From: Atherix ibis
Lineage: Eukaryota > Arthropoda > Insecta > Diptera > Athericidae
Direction: 5' to 3'
Assembly: GCA_958298945.1 (NCBI GenBank)
Contig: OY282610.1
Coordinates: forward strand, 67,825,088 to 67,889,087
Length of the DNA stretch: 64,000 nt
Each line of letters opens with the position of its first letter. The stretch's first letter is position 1. The notes under the pieces are model-generated. The model was not told the DNA's origin. It saw only the letters and a list, made by a program, of their open reading frames with translations, and made no database searches. Shown piece by piece: positions 11,357 to 23,284 of the stretch. A program made the position numbers and the translations under genes.

Positions 11357-12170
11357 CAAATTGAAAAAAGTAAATATAACATAAATTTAGAGAATACAAA
11401 TTAATATTGTATATTAAAAATAAAAATAATAATATTCAAGGAAAACATTAGAAAGAGAATTTTTAATAAAACAAAGTCAATAGAACAAAAAGGGAAATTT
11501 ATTATATGAGCACATAACCTCAAATATCTAGCAGAAACTAGACATAACCTCAAATATCCAGCATGAAAAACACAAACTAAAAAAGTTAAATGATAATAAT
11601 AATAATAATAAAAGAGAAAAAGAACAGAAAAATTTGAAGAAAAAAAATAGGATTAAGAAAAAGTAAATAGTTAAAGAAAAGGCTAAGCTAAATAATATCT
11701 TTAAAAAAATATATATATATATTAACGAAAACAATTAATTATTAATAAAAAGTAACAATATAAATAGTTATAGAAATATTAATAATAAGCATAAATTAGT
11801 ATCGAAATAATAATAATATTAATAATAATAATATAAACTAGTAATGATAAAAATAAATTTAAAAAGAAAAATAGTAAATAATGTAAACAAGAAATAAAAT
11901 TTGAAGAAAACAAATTCAAATAAATAATAATAATGATTATAATAGAAAACAATAAGTGAATAAATAATATATTATATATAAATTAAGAAAATTTAATTTT
12001 AAAACAAAAAATGAGAAGAAAAATAATGCATAGAAAGAAGAAGAAGGAGTAGTTGCAGAGGAGGAAGAAGAAACAAAAATAAAATTAAAAAAAAAAAAAA
12101 GAAAAAAAAAACAAAACGAACGAATATTTATGTAATTGATTAGAATTATAAGAAAAATGGTAAAAATATC
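10999..12170. other. A-rich 3' flank/UTR of unc-4
   Basis: An extremely A-rich plus strand follows the unc-4 stop codon, with many AATAAA words, a CA/TA dinucleotide tract near 11325-11357, AAT microsatellites near 11590-11610 and 11805-11830, and a purine-rich run at 12030-12115. No gene is seen. Part of it is likely the 3' UTR of unc-4, but the cleavage site cannot be chosen from sequence alone. Confidence 0.55.
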
Positions 12171-12172
12171 AT

Positions 12173-14050
12173 AAATAAAAGTACAGAAAAGAAAATCAAA
12201 TAAATAAATTCTAATTATTATTATAAATTATGGAAAGTTTCATTTCGAAATGTTGGGCATTTTGAATTTTCCACTTTCGAAAATTTTCCCATTGTCTATT
12301 TTTTTTTTAAAGCGACGATGTTGATTAGGCATGAAAAAAAATTCACTGACGACTAACTAACGAGTAGCTGACGGCTGACGTTGGCTGACAAAAACCCCGT
12401 TCCACAGCCATCAGATGCAAATCAAGATAAAAAAAAAATTATATGGTCAGACAACTTTTAAAATATGTTCAGAAGTTGTCAGCCACAATCAGCTAATTTT
12501 TCCAAAGCGGCTGACAGTATCGGAAGATGGGCTGATGCAAAAATTAGGCTATAACATGGTCTGCGAAATTTTAAAATCATCAGCTATCATCAGTCAATTT
12601 TGTCAAAGTGGCTGGTAGCGGCTGTTAATGGCTGATATAAAAATCATTATTAGAGACGGTCAGCAAAGTTTTCAAATATGTTCCAAAATTGTCAGCTTCC
12701 ATCAGTCAATTTTGTCAAAGAGTCTAATAGTGTCTGATGATGACTACTGTTAAAAGCAGCTTATTAAACGGTCAGCAAATTTTCAAATCTGCTGCAAATT
12801 CGTTAACTAGCGTCAGCTGACTTTTCCAAAGTTGCTGACGATGACAGACGCAAATAAAGGTAAAAATAAAAATATTAAATGGGCAGCAAACTTTCAAAAT
12901 ATGTTCAAAAGTTGTCAGCCACAATCAGCTAATTTTTCCAAAGCGGCTGACAGTATCGGAAGATGGGCTGATGCAAAAATTAGGCTATAACATGGTCTGC
13001 GAAATTTTAAAATCATCAGCTATCATCAGTCAATTTTGTCAAAGTGGCTGGTAGTGGCTGTTAATGGCTGATGTAAAAATCAGCTAATTAAATGGTCAGA
13101 CAATTGTTAAATCTGTTTCAAATTCGTTAACTAGTGTCAGGCGACTTTTCCAAAGTTGCTGACGATGACAGACGCAACTCAAGGTAAAAATTAAAATATT
13201 AAATGGTCAGCAGACTTTCAAAATATGTTCAAAAGTTGTCGGCCATCTTCAGCTAATTTTTCCAAATCGGCTGACAGTTTCGGACGATGGGCTAATGCAA
13301 AAATCGGGCTATTATATGATCGGCGAAATTTTAAAATCATCAGATCTCATCAGTCATTTTTGCCAAAGTGCCTGATAGTACCAGACAATGGCTGATTTAA
13401 AAATCATTATTATATATGGTCAGCAAACTTTTCAAATATGTTCCAAAATTGTCAGCTTCCATCAGTCAATTTTGTCAAAGAGTCTAATAGTGTCTGACGA
13501 TGACTGATGTTAAAATCAGCTTATTAAACGGTCAGCAAATTTTCAAATCTATTTCAAATTCGTTAACTAGCGTCAGCCGACTTTTCCAAAGTTGCTGACG
13601 ATGACAGCCGCAAATCAAGGTAAAAATAAAAATATTAAATGGTCAGCAGACTTTCAAAATATGTTCAAAAGTTGTCAGCCATCTTCAACTAATTTTTTAA
13701 AAGCGGCTGACAGTACCTGACAATGACTGACGCAAAAATCAGGCTATTACATGATCAGCGAAAATTGGAAATCGTCAGCTACCATCATCCAATTTTGCCA
13801 AAGTGGCTGATAGTGTCTGATGATGGCTGATGTAAAAATCACCCTATTAAATCTGTTACTTAGTAACAGATTTAAAATTTGGTCAGCAAATTTTTAAATC
13901 TGTTACTAAGTTGTCAGTCGCTGTCACCTAACTTTGCCAAAATTTTAAACATTTGAAATCTATTGCAAAGTCGTCAGCTGCAGATGACTGACGCAAAAAT
14001 TAGCCTCATAGACGATCAACAAAATTTTTAATTTTTTCGTAGCCGAACAA
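12173..14050. repeat. Tandem repeat block 2, same family as 8043-8815, with higher-order structure
   Basis: The leader at 12173-12330 (ATAAAAGTACAGAAAAGAAA... and TAAAGCGACGATGTTGATT) resembles 8043-8180. Monomers of about 105-115 bp follow, with the words GGTCAGCAAA, CCAAAGT(G/T)GCTGA and ATCAGT/CAGCCA. A longer unit can be seen: the phrase CAA(A)TCAAGGTAAAAATAAAA or close variants recurs near 12417, 12850, 13170 and 13612, and some monomers between these are nearly identical (for example 12470-12630 and 12910-13070). This is higher-order amplification. A short hairpin (AAATCTGTTACT/AGTAACAGATTT) lies at 13850-13876. Confidence 0.8.
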
Positions 14051-15720
14051 TTTTAAATTGTTTGGCAGACAACAAAATTCATAAATTGAATGCATGAGTG
14101 CCAATTGTCCAACTCGAAATTGCTTTAGCGTCTGGTGACGATATTGGGTAAGCTGTAAGTCGTATCAGATTGGCTTTAGCATTTTATTGAACTTTGGGTA
14201 AGTTTCAACCTTCAACATTTTGATTATGTACCCAATTCAAAAAAACGCTTCAAAAAATTAAATAGCATCCGACCTTATTGCATGCTCACAAAGACTTCTG
14301 CTTGAATGTACTCGTATGTACAAAATGGATTTCATCTCAAAAGGCAAAACTTCAGTTGACTTCCAAAATTAAATCGGCTTCAGAGCCTAGCTAATTACAA
14401 TAAAACATGAGCTAAGAAATTTTTCATTTTATTTTTACGTTTAAAAGTTCCTTGTCAATAAATATGTGTAGGCATTGGTGGGTGGAGCAAAAGCAAAGTC
14501 ACATTTTTGAAAAATCTTTTAGTTCATAAAATTTCATGATTAAAAAAATTGCCGTGGTTAATTTTAAAAAAATCTTTTATTCTATCACCATTACAAATGC
14601 TATTGTAAATTGTACAATATCGTTTTTCCTAAAACAAAAAAACTAAATCGATGGTAAAGCCAAGAAAAAGGCTGAAAAAGGCAAAAAACAATTTGTTTTG
14701 AAAAAAAAACTAATGCCATTTTAAGCAATTTAAATTTAAAAGAGAAAAAAATTGACGCAATAGTAGGTCTTGAAACGTGTTCGTGATGTTCCAGTTTTAT
14801 ATAAAATTTTGTTTTCCTTAAATCGTATATAGTAACCGTTTTCAAAAGCGATTTTTTGAGATTTTAAAACCTTAAATTTATTAAATATTTAAAAAACCGG
14901 TTCGAATTTATCTACAGCCAAGTTTATTTAACTGATGACAGAGGTATTCATGTATTTATGCTTACGTATTATTGAAAATATCGGGTATCTTTTTATTTTT
15001 AAATCTATCCAATTGGTACGTTGAAAAATATTTATTTTTAAAAGTATTTAATTTTTATTTTAAAATATTATGCAAACATTGCTATTAGGTAAAAGATATA
15101 AAGTTATTCAAATAACTGATACGATAAAGCCAAAAATTTGGCTTTTTTACAGTCACTTGTGAATCTTTTCTTAAACCGCAAGACGTGGGGCCACGGCAGA
15201 ATCTCCACGTTTGTAGAAAAATTTTAAAGCATAAATGCACTAATTGGTAGTTAAACAATTCACAATTCATGGCATTAAAAAATTTCTTTAAAAGCTGTCA
15301 AATATAATGACTTTATCGGTAAGATTAAAATAAATATTGTACATAAAAATTGTACCGTATTGACAATGTTGTTTTGAATTATTCACTTCCGGTCAATTTT
15401 ATAAATACAGCAGTTCCCAGTTCATCATCAGAACTCTCATAAATCACAAATAGCTAACAAATCAGATTCTGGTTAGTTATTGTAGTTAAAAAATAATTCA
15501 TACCCAAAAACAACTCGAACAAAAAACTATTTTGATAAAAAATTTAGGTTATGTAATCGAAAGTTGTTAAGCATCAAAAATTTGACGAAAATTAATAATA
15601 GAAATTCTACATTTTTTAATTATCGAATTCCATATTTATATAAATGAATCCTAATAATAGTAAATTGGTAGTGACATCTGTTAGAAATAGATTGGAACAC
15701 TGATTTAGTAGTATAAATTT
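14051..15720. other. Intergenic DNA between the repeat block and the Sgt array
   Basis: No gene or repeat family is recognised in about 1.7 kb. Several short ORFs (for example minus strand 14845-14600 and 15270-15085) lack any recognisable motif and are judged chance frames. Confidence 0.5.
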
Positions 15721-15734
15721 ATGACATTAAAAAG

Positions 15735-16023
15735 TTTTGTACTAAATTTGTGAGTCCTCTTTATCTCCTTATTCCATATTGCTATCATGTTCATCACAGT
15801 CAGCCATTTTTCAATTTACTATTTCGTACTCACTCTCGCTGTCATCGTGCCAACGATGTTTTAATAAGTGAGAACGGGACATTTATATTTTCATTATTAC
15901 TAGAGGCACGCGTTCTCCATTATTTACGACGAAGTTCGAGTGTGATTCGTTTGTTTTTTCGATCGGGAAATATTTGTATCAGCAAAACTTCATTTTGAAT
16001 AATTGTGTCGAAATAAATCAAAT
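15735..16023 (+). promoter_or_regulatory. Sgt copy 1 promoter / 5' leader
   Basis: About 290 bp before the ATG. The proximal ~150 bp (GAGGCACGCGTTCT, TTATTTACGACGAAGTTCGA, GTGATTCGTTTGTTTTTTCG) is conserved before every copy (20175, 24487 and 28730 regions), which supports a shared core promoter or 5' UTR. The distal part (CCTCTTTATCTCCTTATTCC at 15756) is the single-arm counterpart of the palindrome found in copies 2-4. No clear TATA box was identified. Confidence 0.5.
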
Positions 16024-18990
16024 ATGTCTCAGAACGACTTTAAGCCCTATGTGAAGTGCTTCACGAATTCCATTAGGAAACAAATTCTCGAACAAAAATT
16101 TAGTTCGGACGTAACAGAAAGTTTGGAAGTGGCGGTGCAATGCCTTGAGGCCGCATACGAAATATCTTCCTCTGTTGAAGATGCAGAAATGTCTTCGACT
16201 GGAAATGCTGCCGATAACATTGACTTGTACGAATTATTTCGTACTGCAGGCATTGATGTTACCGAGGATCGAAAGCAGAAAGCTGAGGAGATTAAAAATG
16301 AAGGCAATCGTCTAATGAAGGAAGGGAAGTTTGACGAAGCGGTAAATTACTATGACAAGTAAGTTATCCGAAATTGCTTCAATCTCAATTGTAATTTTTA
16401 GATTTTACATATTTTCTGTTAAATATAATTGACCGCTAATGGTGCCTGGGCTGACCAATTCGCATAGAGACATGCGATGGGAAACTGCATTTCGACGCAT
16501 TTGTGAAATATTCCATATCTTTTCTACTGCCTGATAACGTGTCGGCATTTCCTAGTCGATTAGTAAGTTGCATTACTCCGACACAATTTTTGTAATTGAC
16601 AATAATAAATATTTAAAAATAACAAACGATTTTGTATAAAAATACTATTAAAATTCTATATTGTAGGCCGTCAATCAGTTAATTAGTCCTTTCGTATTCG
16701 AAAAAGAAAATTCCATGTACACATAAGTTACAGATTGCATTTCAAAAAATAAGACGCAAATATCCATAAAAAACCATGAGTTCAGACAACCGTTCATTTC
16801 TTTTTTACAAATGTGTGTCTGCACTTTTATACGTCATCGTTCAGGTATGATATTTTATATACCTTTTATCTGGTCAAATTACAGTTAAGCTTAATATTTT
16901 GGCAAAGGGCTTTAGTGGTCGTGGAGCTCCGCCTAGCACATGTATAAGAGCGTCTTAGATTTTAAGTTAAGTTAGTTCAGAGTGGTTCTTTCAGTCGGAC
17001 AATTAAACCAAAGTTAGATCCACTACTAAAAGCGTCTTACAAACGAATGAATTTTTTTGCTGAATTTCGCATTAAAATTTCTTTATTTGATTTAAGGGAT
17101 AGAAGTTATGAAAATGAATTTAAAAATAATCGGGTTCTTACGAAATCTATGTTTTGAATTATAGTTTGATCATTGTTTGCATTGCATTTATGACATACAA
17201 ATCTGATTTATTTTAGAGTATTTACTTCCACGTCTGACTTGTCTCTTTAGGAGCTTATCTTCTATTAATACTATTCTTAATTAATTAATATATAAAATGA
17301 ATATACTTACTTATGAATAAATTTTGTTATAATATTTAATTGTACTTTTCTTATCTATTTTCCAGAGCCATAAGCTTAGATGCCACAAATTCAGTTTTCT
17401 ATTGTAATCGTGCCGCAGCCAGATTACGTTTACAAGATTTTAAAAGAGCACTTGTCGATTGTCAAATGTCGCTTGTGTACAATCCAAATTATGGTAAAGC
17501 GTATGGTCGAATGGGGTTTGTATTTATTTAATTTCGTTTAAACTCTTTGCTTTTTTAACATTTATTTTAAAAAGTATGTATTTTTGTTGTCAGTAGTTTT
17601 CTGTTTTAAAAACAGAAACCTTTTTGTTTTAGTAAATTTTTTCATTTTCCCATATTTGGGTATCATGAGACACAAATAAAATTTATATATTTTTATTTTC
17701 AGTAAATTACGTTTTTTCTCTTTTCTAATAATAATAGACTGGCATATTCCAACTTACAAAAGTTCGACAAAGCGGTTGAAGCATATAAAAAAGCGGTGGA
17801 ATTGGAGCCAGAAAATGAGGACTATCAGCATAATTTAAAAAATGCCGAAATGGATTTGAATACGCCATTACCAAATTTTAGAAATAGAATTTCAAATATT
17901 GTATCAGAACTATTAGGACATTCAGCTATTGATAGAAAGTAAGTTATATTTTCCTTTTAAATAAGTTTTATTATAATCAATATTACTTGTACTTTTTCTC
18001 ATTTTAATAATGCTTTCTTGTTTCAATATCTCATTACAGTGCCAGTGCAAATCAAGACGAAATTGTGCAACTGTGAGTTTATTTTTATAGCTTAATTTTT
18101 TATTTAATTTTATTTAACATTTCAAATATCAAGTCGTGATTATAACGTTCTATTATTTTACTGCCTGTTGTACACGTTAGTCCATTTAGAGTGCATGATT
18201 GGGGACACAATTCCTGTATGCTAATATCACAAAGTATAATTTAATCGGCGAACTTTATTTAATATTTCATCACCTGCTTCAATCGTGAATATGTTGGCAA
18301 GAAACCAATGAACATGGAACATTAATTTCGAAAACTCCGTTAAATCCAGTACAGGTTATTCAATCGCTATTTAGTCTGATAATTTGCTAAAATTCTTAGT
18401 TCGAAATAAAATTGTACAATTTTCAAAACTTGATTTTGGATAATCGAAGCATGAAAAGCCATCTTACTGTAAATTTAAGTTTTATATTTTAAAAATCTGA
18501 TTCACGATCATTTTTTGGTCGGATCATTGCAAAATAATTTATATGAAAAAGTTCCATAATCAAAAAAGCTATAGTCTCGTAAATTTTTGATAAAGCTGAA
18601 ATCGAATATCGGCAATACATGGAATAAATACACGATAATTTATAAATAAACTATTTCATCTTCAAAGAAAACAACTCAGAATTTTAAACTCCAATCGGGA
18701 ACAGTTATTTTCATGTTATAATTAAAACGGCTGAAACAGTAATTTGAATATTAAGTTTTAATAACGTTACTTTTTTTAAATACATTTTATTTATGTTTGT
18801 TTATTAATTCTTCTGTGTGAATATGTATTCTAATTTCATAAAGTTATTATTTATCAACAGGACTAACGACTTTATGACTGAGATGCGTAATCAGTATCCA
18901 GATATCTTCCATCAATTTTTGAATATGAGAAGACTTCTAAATCAGCCGAACAGTGAAAGTTCACCTCCTAACCCAATGAGAGAAGATTAG
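16024..18990 (+). CDS. Sgt: Sgt copy 1: small glutamine-rich TPR co-chaperone (282 aa)
   Basis: Exons: 16024-16358, 17366-17515, 17738-17938, 18040-18072 and 18861-18990; all junctions are GT/AG and keep frame (849 nt). The start is the ATG of MSQNDFKPYVKCF; the upstream in-frame TTG codon is not used. Residues 1-70 resemble the SGTA homodimerisation domain. Residues ~84-185 form three TPRs: NEGNRLMKEGKFDEAVNYYD, FYCNRAAARLRLQDFKRALV and AYSNLQKFDKAVEAYKKAVE. They carry the Asn and Lys/Arg positions of a carboxylate clamp that binds Hsp70/Hsp90 tails. SGTA family proteins work in the cytosol with Bag6 and the TRC/GET pathway on tail-anchored and mislocalised membrane proteins. The C-terminus is short (ends NPMRED) and lacks an obvious Gln-rich region, unlike longer orthologues of about 310-330 aa. 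Copy 1 differs from the others in exon 1 (for example LEVAVQCLEAAYE against LKVAVQCLEAVCE). A possible poly(A) signal AATAAA lies at 19043. Confidence 0.92.
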
Positions 18991-20016
18991 ACCAGAATTT
19001 GAAAAAAAAACGTTCGCTATTCATTTTAAATCCAAGAATATAAATAAAAAATTAGATTAATAGATTCTTAAATTCACAAATAAATAAACTTGTAATAATT
19101 TTAATACTATTTTAATAACAAAAGCAAAGGAAAATATTGCATTTATATTGGAAGAAGAAAACTAAATTGAAATTTTTTCAAAATTTAAAATAAAAATAAG
19201 ATATATACAAAATTTATAAACAATCGTCAGTAAAATTTAAAATAATTCGAATGCAACAAAAACAACAACAGCGAACGAAAAACCAAACGAACTTAAGTAT
19301 TAAATTCCTAAAAAGTAACTACGAAAAGAGATAAAAATACATGAAATGTCAGTTAATTAAAAAGAAAGTTTAAAAACGAAATAAATATAAATGAAAATAG
19401 ATATTCGCCATCTAGGATTTTGCTTCTACCTTTTTTTGACAGAGGAAAACAATTATACAATATAATCAAAAATGGAAACAAAACTAATGATAATAAAAGT
19501 AAACATAAACGACAAATGTAAATTATGCTAATGAATGACTATGTGCACGTGATTTTATATCATATTGTTTCATTCTTTCATCTTTATGAAATCGTCAAAT
19601 TTATTTAACAAAAGCATGCAAAGACGTTAAATTAAAAACTATTAGCAGAATCACAAGACGAGTTAAAAATATTAAAAAGATTTTGTTTAGTTACCACAAT
19701 TTTGCATGTAAAAACAACAGGATCATTTGTATCAATGATGGACTGAGCACTAAAAATATGTGATGGAAGAAAAGAAAAACATTGTTTAATAAAAGATATA
19801 TAAAAAGAAGTAAAAAATATTTTATTATTACTACTTATAAAAGTTGGCAATTTTTTAATAAAAAAGAACGGTAATTAGAAAATATGAATTTTGAAAAAGA
19901 ATATTTTAACCAGACGAAGGGTTATGATAATGAATTTAAAGATAATTTGATTTGTCGTAATTCTAAGAACGAAATCTAATTTTTTCCATTTACAGTTTGA
20001 TCATTATTTGAATTAC
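18991..20016. other. Spacer between Sgt copies 1 and 2
   Basis: A-rich 3' flank with probable poly(A) signals, repeated almost unchanged after copies 2 (23285-24310) and 3 (27532-28553). A short minus-strand frame at 19850-19632, also present at 24144-23926 and 28389-28171, has no recognisable motif. Its conservation is explained by the duplication itself. Confidence 0.6.
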
Positions 20017-20100
20017 ATTTATGACGTGGAATGAGTTCTCTTTATCACCTTATTCAATATTGAATAAGGTGATAAAGAGAACTCATTCCACGTCATAAAT
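20017..20100. repeat. 84 bp perfect palindrome upstream of Sgt copy 2
   Basis: Two 42 bp arms with no spacer (centre at 20058/20059, CAAT|ATTG). The left arm starts ATTTATGACGTGGAATGAGT and the right arm ends with its exact reverse complement. It stops about 210 bp before the ATG. Copy 1 has only a diverged single arm at the equivalent place (about 15750-15782), so the palindrome arose as an inverted duplication after or during amplification. It could extrude as a cruciform or form a hairpin if transcribed. Confidence 0.95.
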
Positions 20101-20312
20101 TAATTGCAACATTCCGTACTCACTCTCCTCTCATCGTAACAATGATATTTTAATAAGTGAGAACGAGACATTTAGATTTTCATTATTGCTAGAGGCACGC
20201 GTTCTTCATTATTTACGACGAAGTTCGAGTGTGATTCGTTTGTTTTTTCGATCGGGGAATATTTGTATCAGCAACACTTTGTTTTGAATAATTGTGTAGA
20301 AGTAAATCAAAT

Positions 20313-23284
20313 ATGTCTCAGAACGACTTTAAGTCCTATGTGAAGTGCTTCACGAATTCTATTAAGAAACAAATTCTTGAACAAAAATTTAGTTCGGACG
20401 TAACAGAAAGTTTGAAAGTGGCGGTGCAATGCCTCGAGGCCGTATGCGAAATATCCTCCTCTGTTGAAGATGCAGAAATGCCTTCGACTGGAAATGCTGC
20501 CGATAACATTAACTTGTACGAATTATTTCGTACTGCAGGCATTGATGTTACCGAGGATCGAAAGCAGAAAGCTGAGGAGATTAAAAATGAAGGCAATCGT
20601 CTAATGAAGGAGGGGAAGTTTGACGAAGCGGTAAATTACTATGACAAGTAAGTTATCCGAAATTGCTTCAATCTCAATTGTAATTTTTAGATTTTACATA
20701 TTTTCTGTTAAATATAATTGACCGCTAATGGTTCCTGGGCTGACCAATTCGCATAGAGACATGCGATGGGAAACTGCATTTCGACGCATTTGTGAAATAT
20801 TCCATATATTTTCTACTGCCTGATAACGTGTCGGCATTTCCTAGTCGATTAGTAAGTTGCATTACTCCGACACAATTTTTGTAATTGACAATAATAAATA
20901 TTTAAAAATGACGAACGATTTTGTATAAAAATACTATTAAAATTCTATATTGTAGGCCGTCAATCAGTTAATTAGTCCTTTCGTATTCGAAAAAGAAAAT
21001 TCCACGTACACATAAGTTACAGATTGCATTTCAAAAAATAAGACGCAAATATCCATAAAAAACCATGAGTTCAGACAACCGTTCATTTCTTTTTTACAAA
21101 TGTGTGTCTGCACTTTTATACGTCATCGTTCAGGTATGATATTTTATATACCTTTTATCTGGTCAAATTACAGTTAAGCTTAATATTTTCGCAAAGGGCT
21201 TTAGTGGGCGTATAGCTCCGCCTAGCACATGTATAAGAGCGTCTTAGATTTTAAGTTAAGTTAGTTCAGAGTGGTTGTTTCAGTCGGACAATTAAACCAA
21301 AGTTAGATCCACTACTAAAAGCGTCTTACAAACGAATGAATTTTTTTGCTGAATTTCGCATTAAAATTTCTTTATTTGATTTAAGGGATAGAAGTTATGA
21401 AAATGAATTTAAAAATAATCGGGTTCTTACGAAATCTATGTTTTGAATTATAGTTTGATCATTGTTTGCATTGCATTTATGACATACAAATCTGATTTAT
21501 TTTAGAGTATTTACTTCCACGTCTGACTTGTCTCTTTAGGAGCTTATCTTCTATTAATACTATTCTTAATTAATTAATATATAAAATGAATATACTTACT
21601 TATGAATAAATTTTGTTATAATATTTAATTGTACTTTTCTTATCTATTTTCCAGAGCCATAAGCTTAGATGCCACAAATTCAGTTTTCTATTGTAATCGT
21701 GCCGCAGCCAGATTACGTTTACAAGATTTTAAAAGAGCACTTGTCGATTGTCAAATGTCGCTTGTGTACAATCCAAATTATGGTAAAGCGTATGGTCGAA
21801 TGGGGTTTGTATTTATTTAATTTCGTTTAAACTCTTTCCTTTTTTTACATTTATTTTAAAAAGTACGTATTTTTGTTTTCAGTAGTTTTCTTTTTTATAG
21901 TAAATTTTTTCATTTTAACATATTTGGGTATCATGAGACACAAATAAAATTTTTGTATTTTTATTTTCAGTAAATAAAATTTTTTTTTTGGAAAATAAAA
22001 TTACGTTTATTCTCTTTTCTAATAATAATAGACTGGCATATTCCAACTTACAAAAGTTCGACAAAGCGGTTGAAGCATATAAAAAAGCGGTGGAATTGGA
22101 GCCAGAAAATGAGGCTTATCAGCATAATTTAGAAAATGCCGAATTGAATTTGAATATGCCATTCCCAAATTTTAGAAATACAATTTCAGATATAGTATCA
22201 GAACTATTAGGACATTCAGCTATTGATAGAAAGTAAGTTATATTTTCCTTTTAAATAAGTTTTATTATAATCAATATTACTTGTACTTTTTCTCATTTTA
22301 ATAATGCTTTCTTGTTTCAATATCTCATTACAGTGCCAGTGCAAATCAAGACGAAATTGTGCAACTGTGAGTTTATTTTTATAGCTTAATTTTTTATTTA
22401 ATTTTATTTAACATTTCAAATATCAAGTCGTGATTATAACGTTCTATTATTTTACTGCCTGTTGTACACGTTAGTCCATTTAGAGTGCATGATTGGGGAC
22501 ACAATTCCTGTATGCTAATATCACAAAGTATAATTTAATCGGCGAACTTTATTTAATATTTCATCACCTGCTTCAATCGTGAATATGTTGGCAAGAAACC
22601 AATGAACATGGAACATTAATTTCGAAAACTCCGTTAAATCCAGTACAGGTTATTCAATCGCTATTTAGTCTGATAATTTGCTAAAATTCTTAGTTCGAAA
22701 TAAAATTGTACAATTTTCAAAACTTGATTTTGGATAATCGAAGCATGAAAAGCCATCTTACTGTAAATTTAAGTTTTATATTTTAAAAATCTGATTCACG
22801 ATCATTTTTTGGTCGGATCATTGCAAAATAATTTATATGAAAAAGTTCCATAATCAAAAAAGCTATAGTCTCGTAAATTTTTGATAAAGCTGAAATCGAA
22901 TATCGGCAATACATGGAATAAATACACGATAATTTATAAATAAACTATTTCATCTTCAAAGAAAACAACTCAGAATTTTAAACTCCAATCGGGAACAGTT
23001 ATTTTCATGTTATAATTAAAACGGCTGAAACAGTAATTTGAATATTAAGTTTTAATAACGTTACTTTTTTTAAATACATTTTATTTATGTTTGTTTATTA
23101 ATTCTTCTGTGTGAATATGTATTCTAATTTCATAAAGTTATTATTTATCAACAGGACTAACGACTTTATGACTGAGATGCGTAATCAGTATCCAGATATC
23201 TTCCATCAATTTTTGAATATGAGAAGACTTCTAAATCAGCCGAACAGTGAAAGTTCACCTCCTAACCCAATGAGAGAAGATTAG
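20313..23284 (+). CDS. Sgt: Sgt copy 2 (282 aa), 5'/3' chimera of copy types
   Basis: Exons: 20313-20647, 21655-21804, 22032-22232, 22334-22366 and 23155-23284. The frame is intact with the same architecture as copy 1: dimerisation domain, three TPRs, short tail ending NPMRED. Exon 1 and introns 1-2 match copies 3 and 4 (SYVKCFTNSIKKQ, LKVAVQCLEAVCE; a 30-odd bp insertion before exon 3). The end of exon 3 (SELLGHSAIDRK), exon 4, intron 4, exon 5 and the 3' flank match copy 1 almost base for base. The switch falls in exon 3 near 22196-22204. The product should dimerise and bind chaperones like copy 1. It has MPST where copies 1 and 4 have MSST. Confidence 0.92.

Noticed and set aside
8043..14050. 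CRISPR-like array interpretation of the regularly spaced repeats
   Set aside because: Repeats are ~105 bp contiguous diverged monomers without unique spacers, in an intron-bearing eukaryotic genome.
16047..16307. Minus-strand 86-codon ORF opposite Sgt exon 1, present in all copies
   Set aside because: Shadow of the coding exon on the other strand.
19632..19850. Minus-strand 72-codon ORF repeated three times (also at 23926 and 28171)
   Set aside because: Conservation is fully explained by duplication of the Sgt spacer. No motif, signal peptide or start context supports it.
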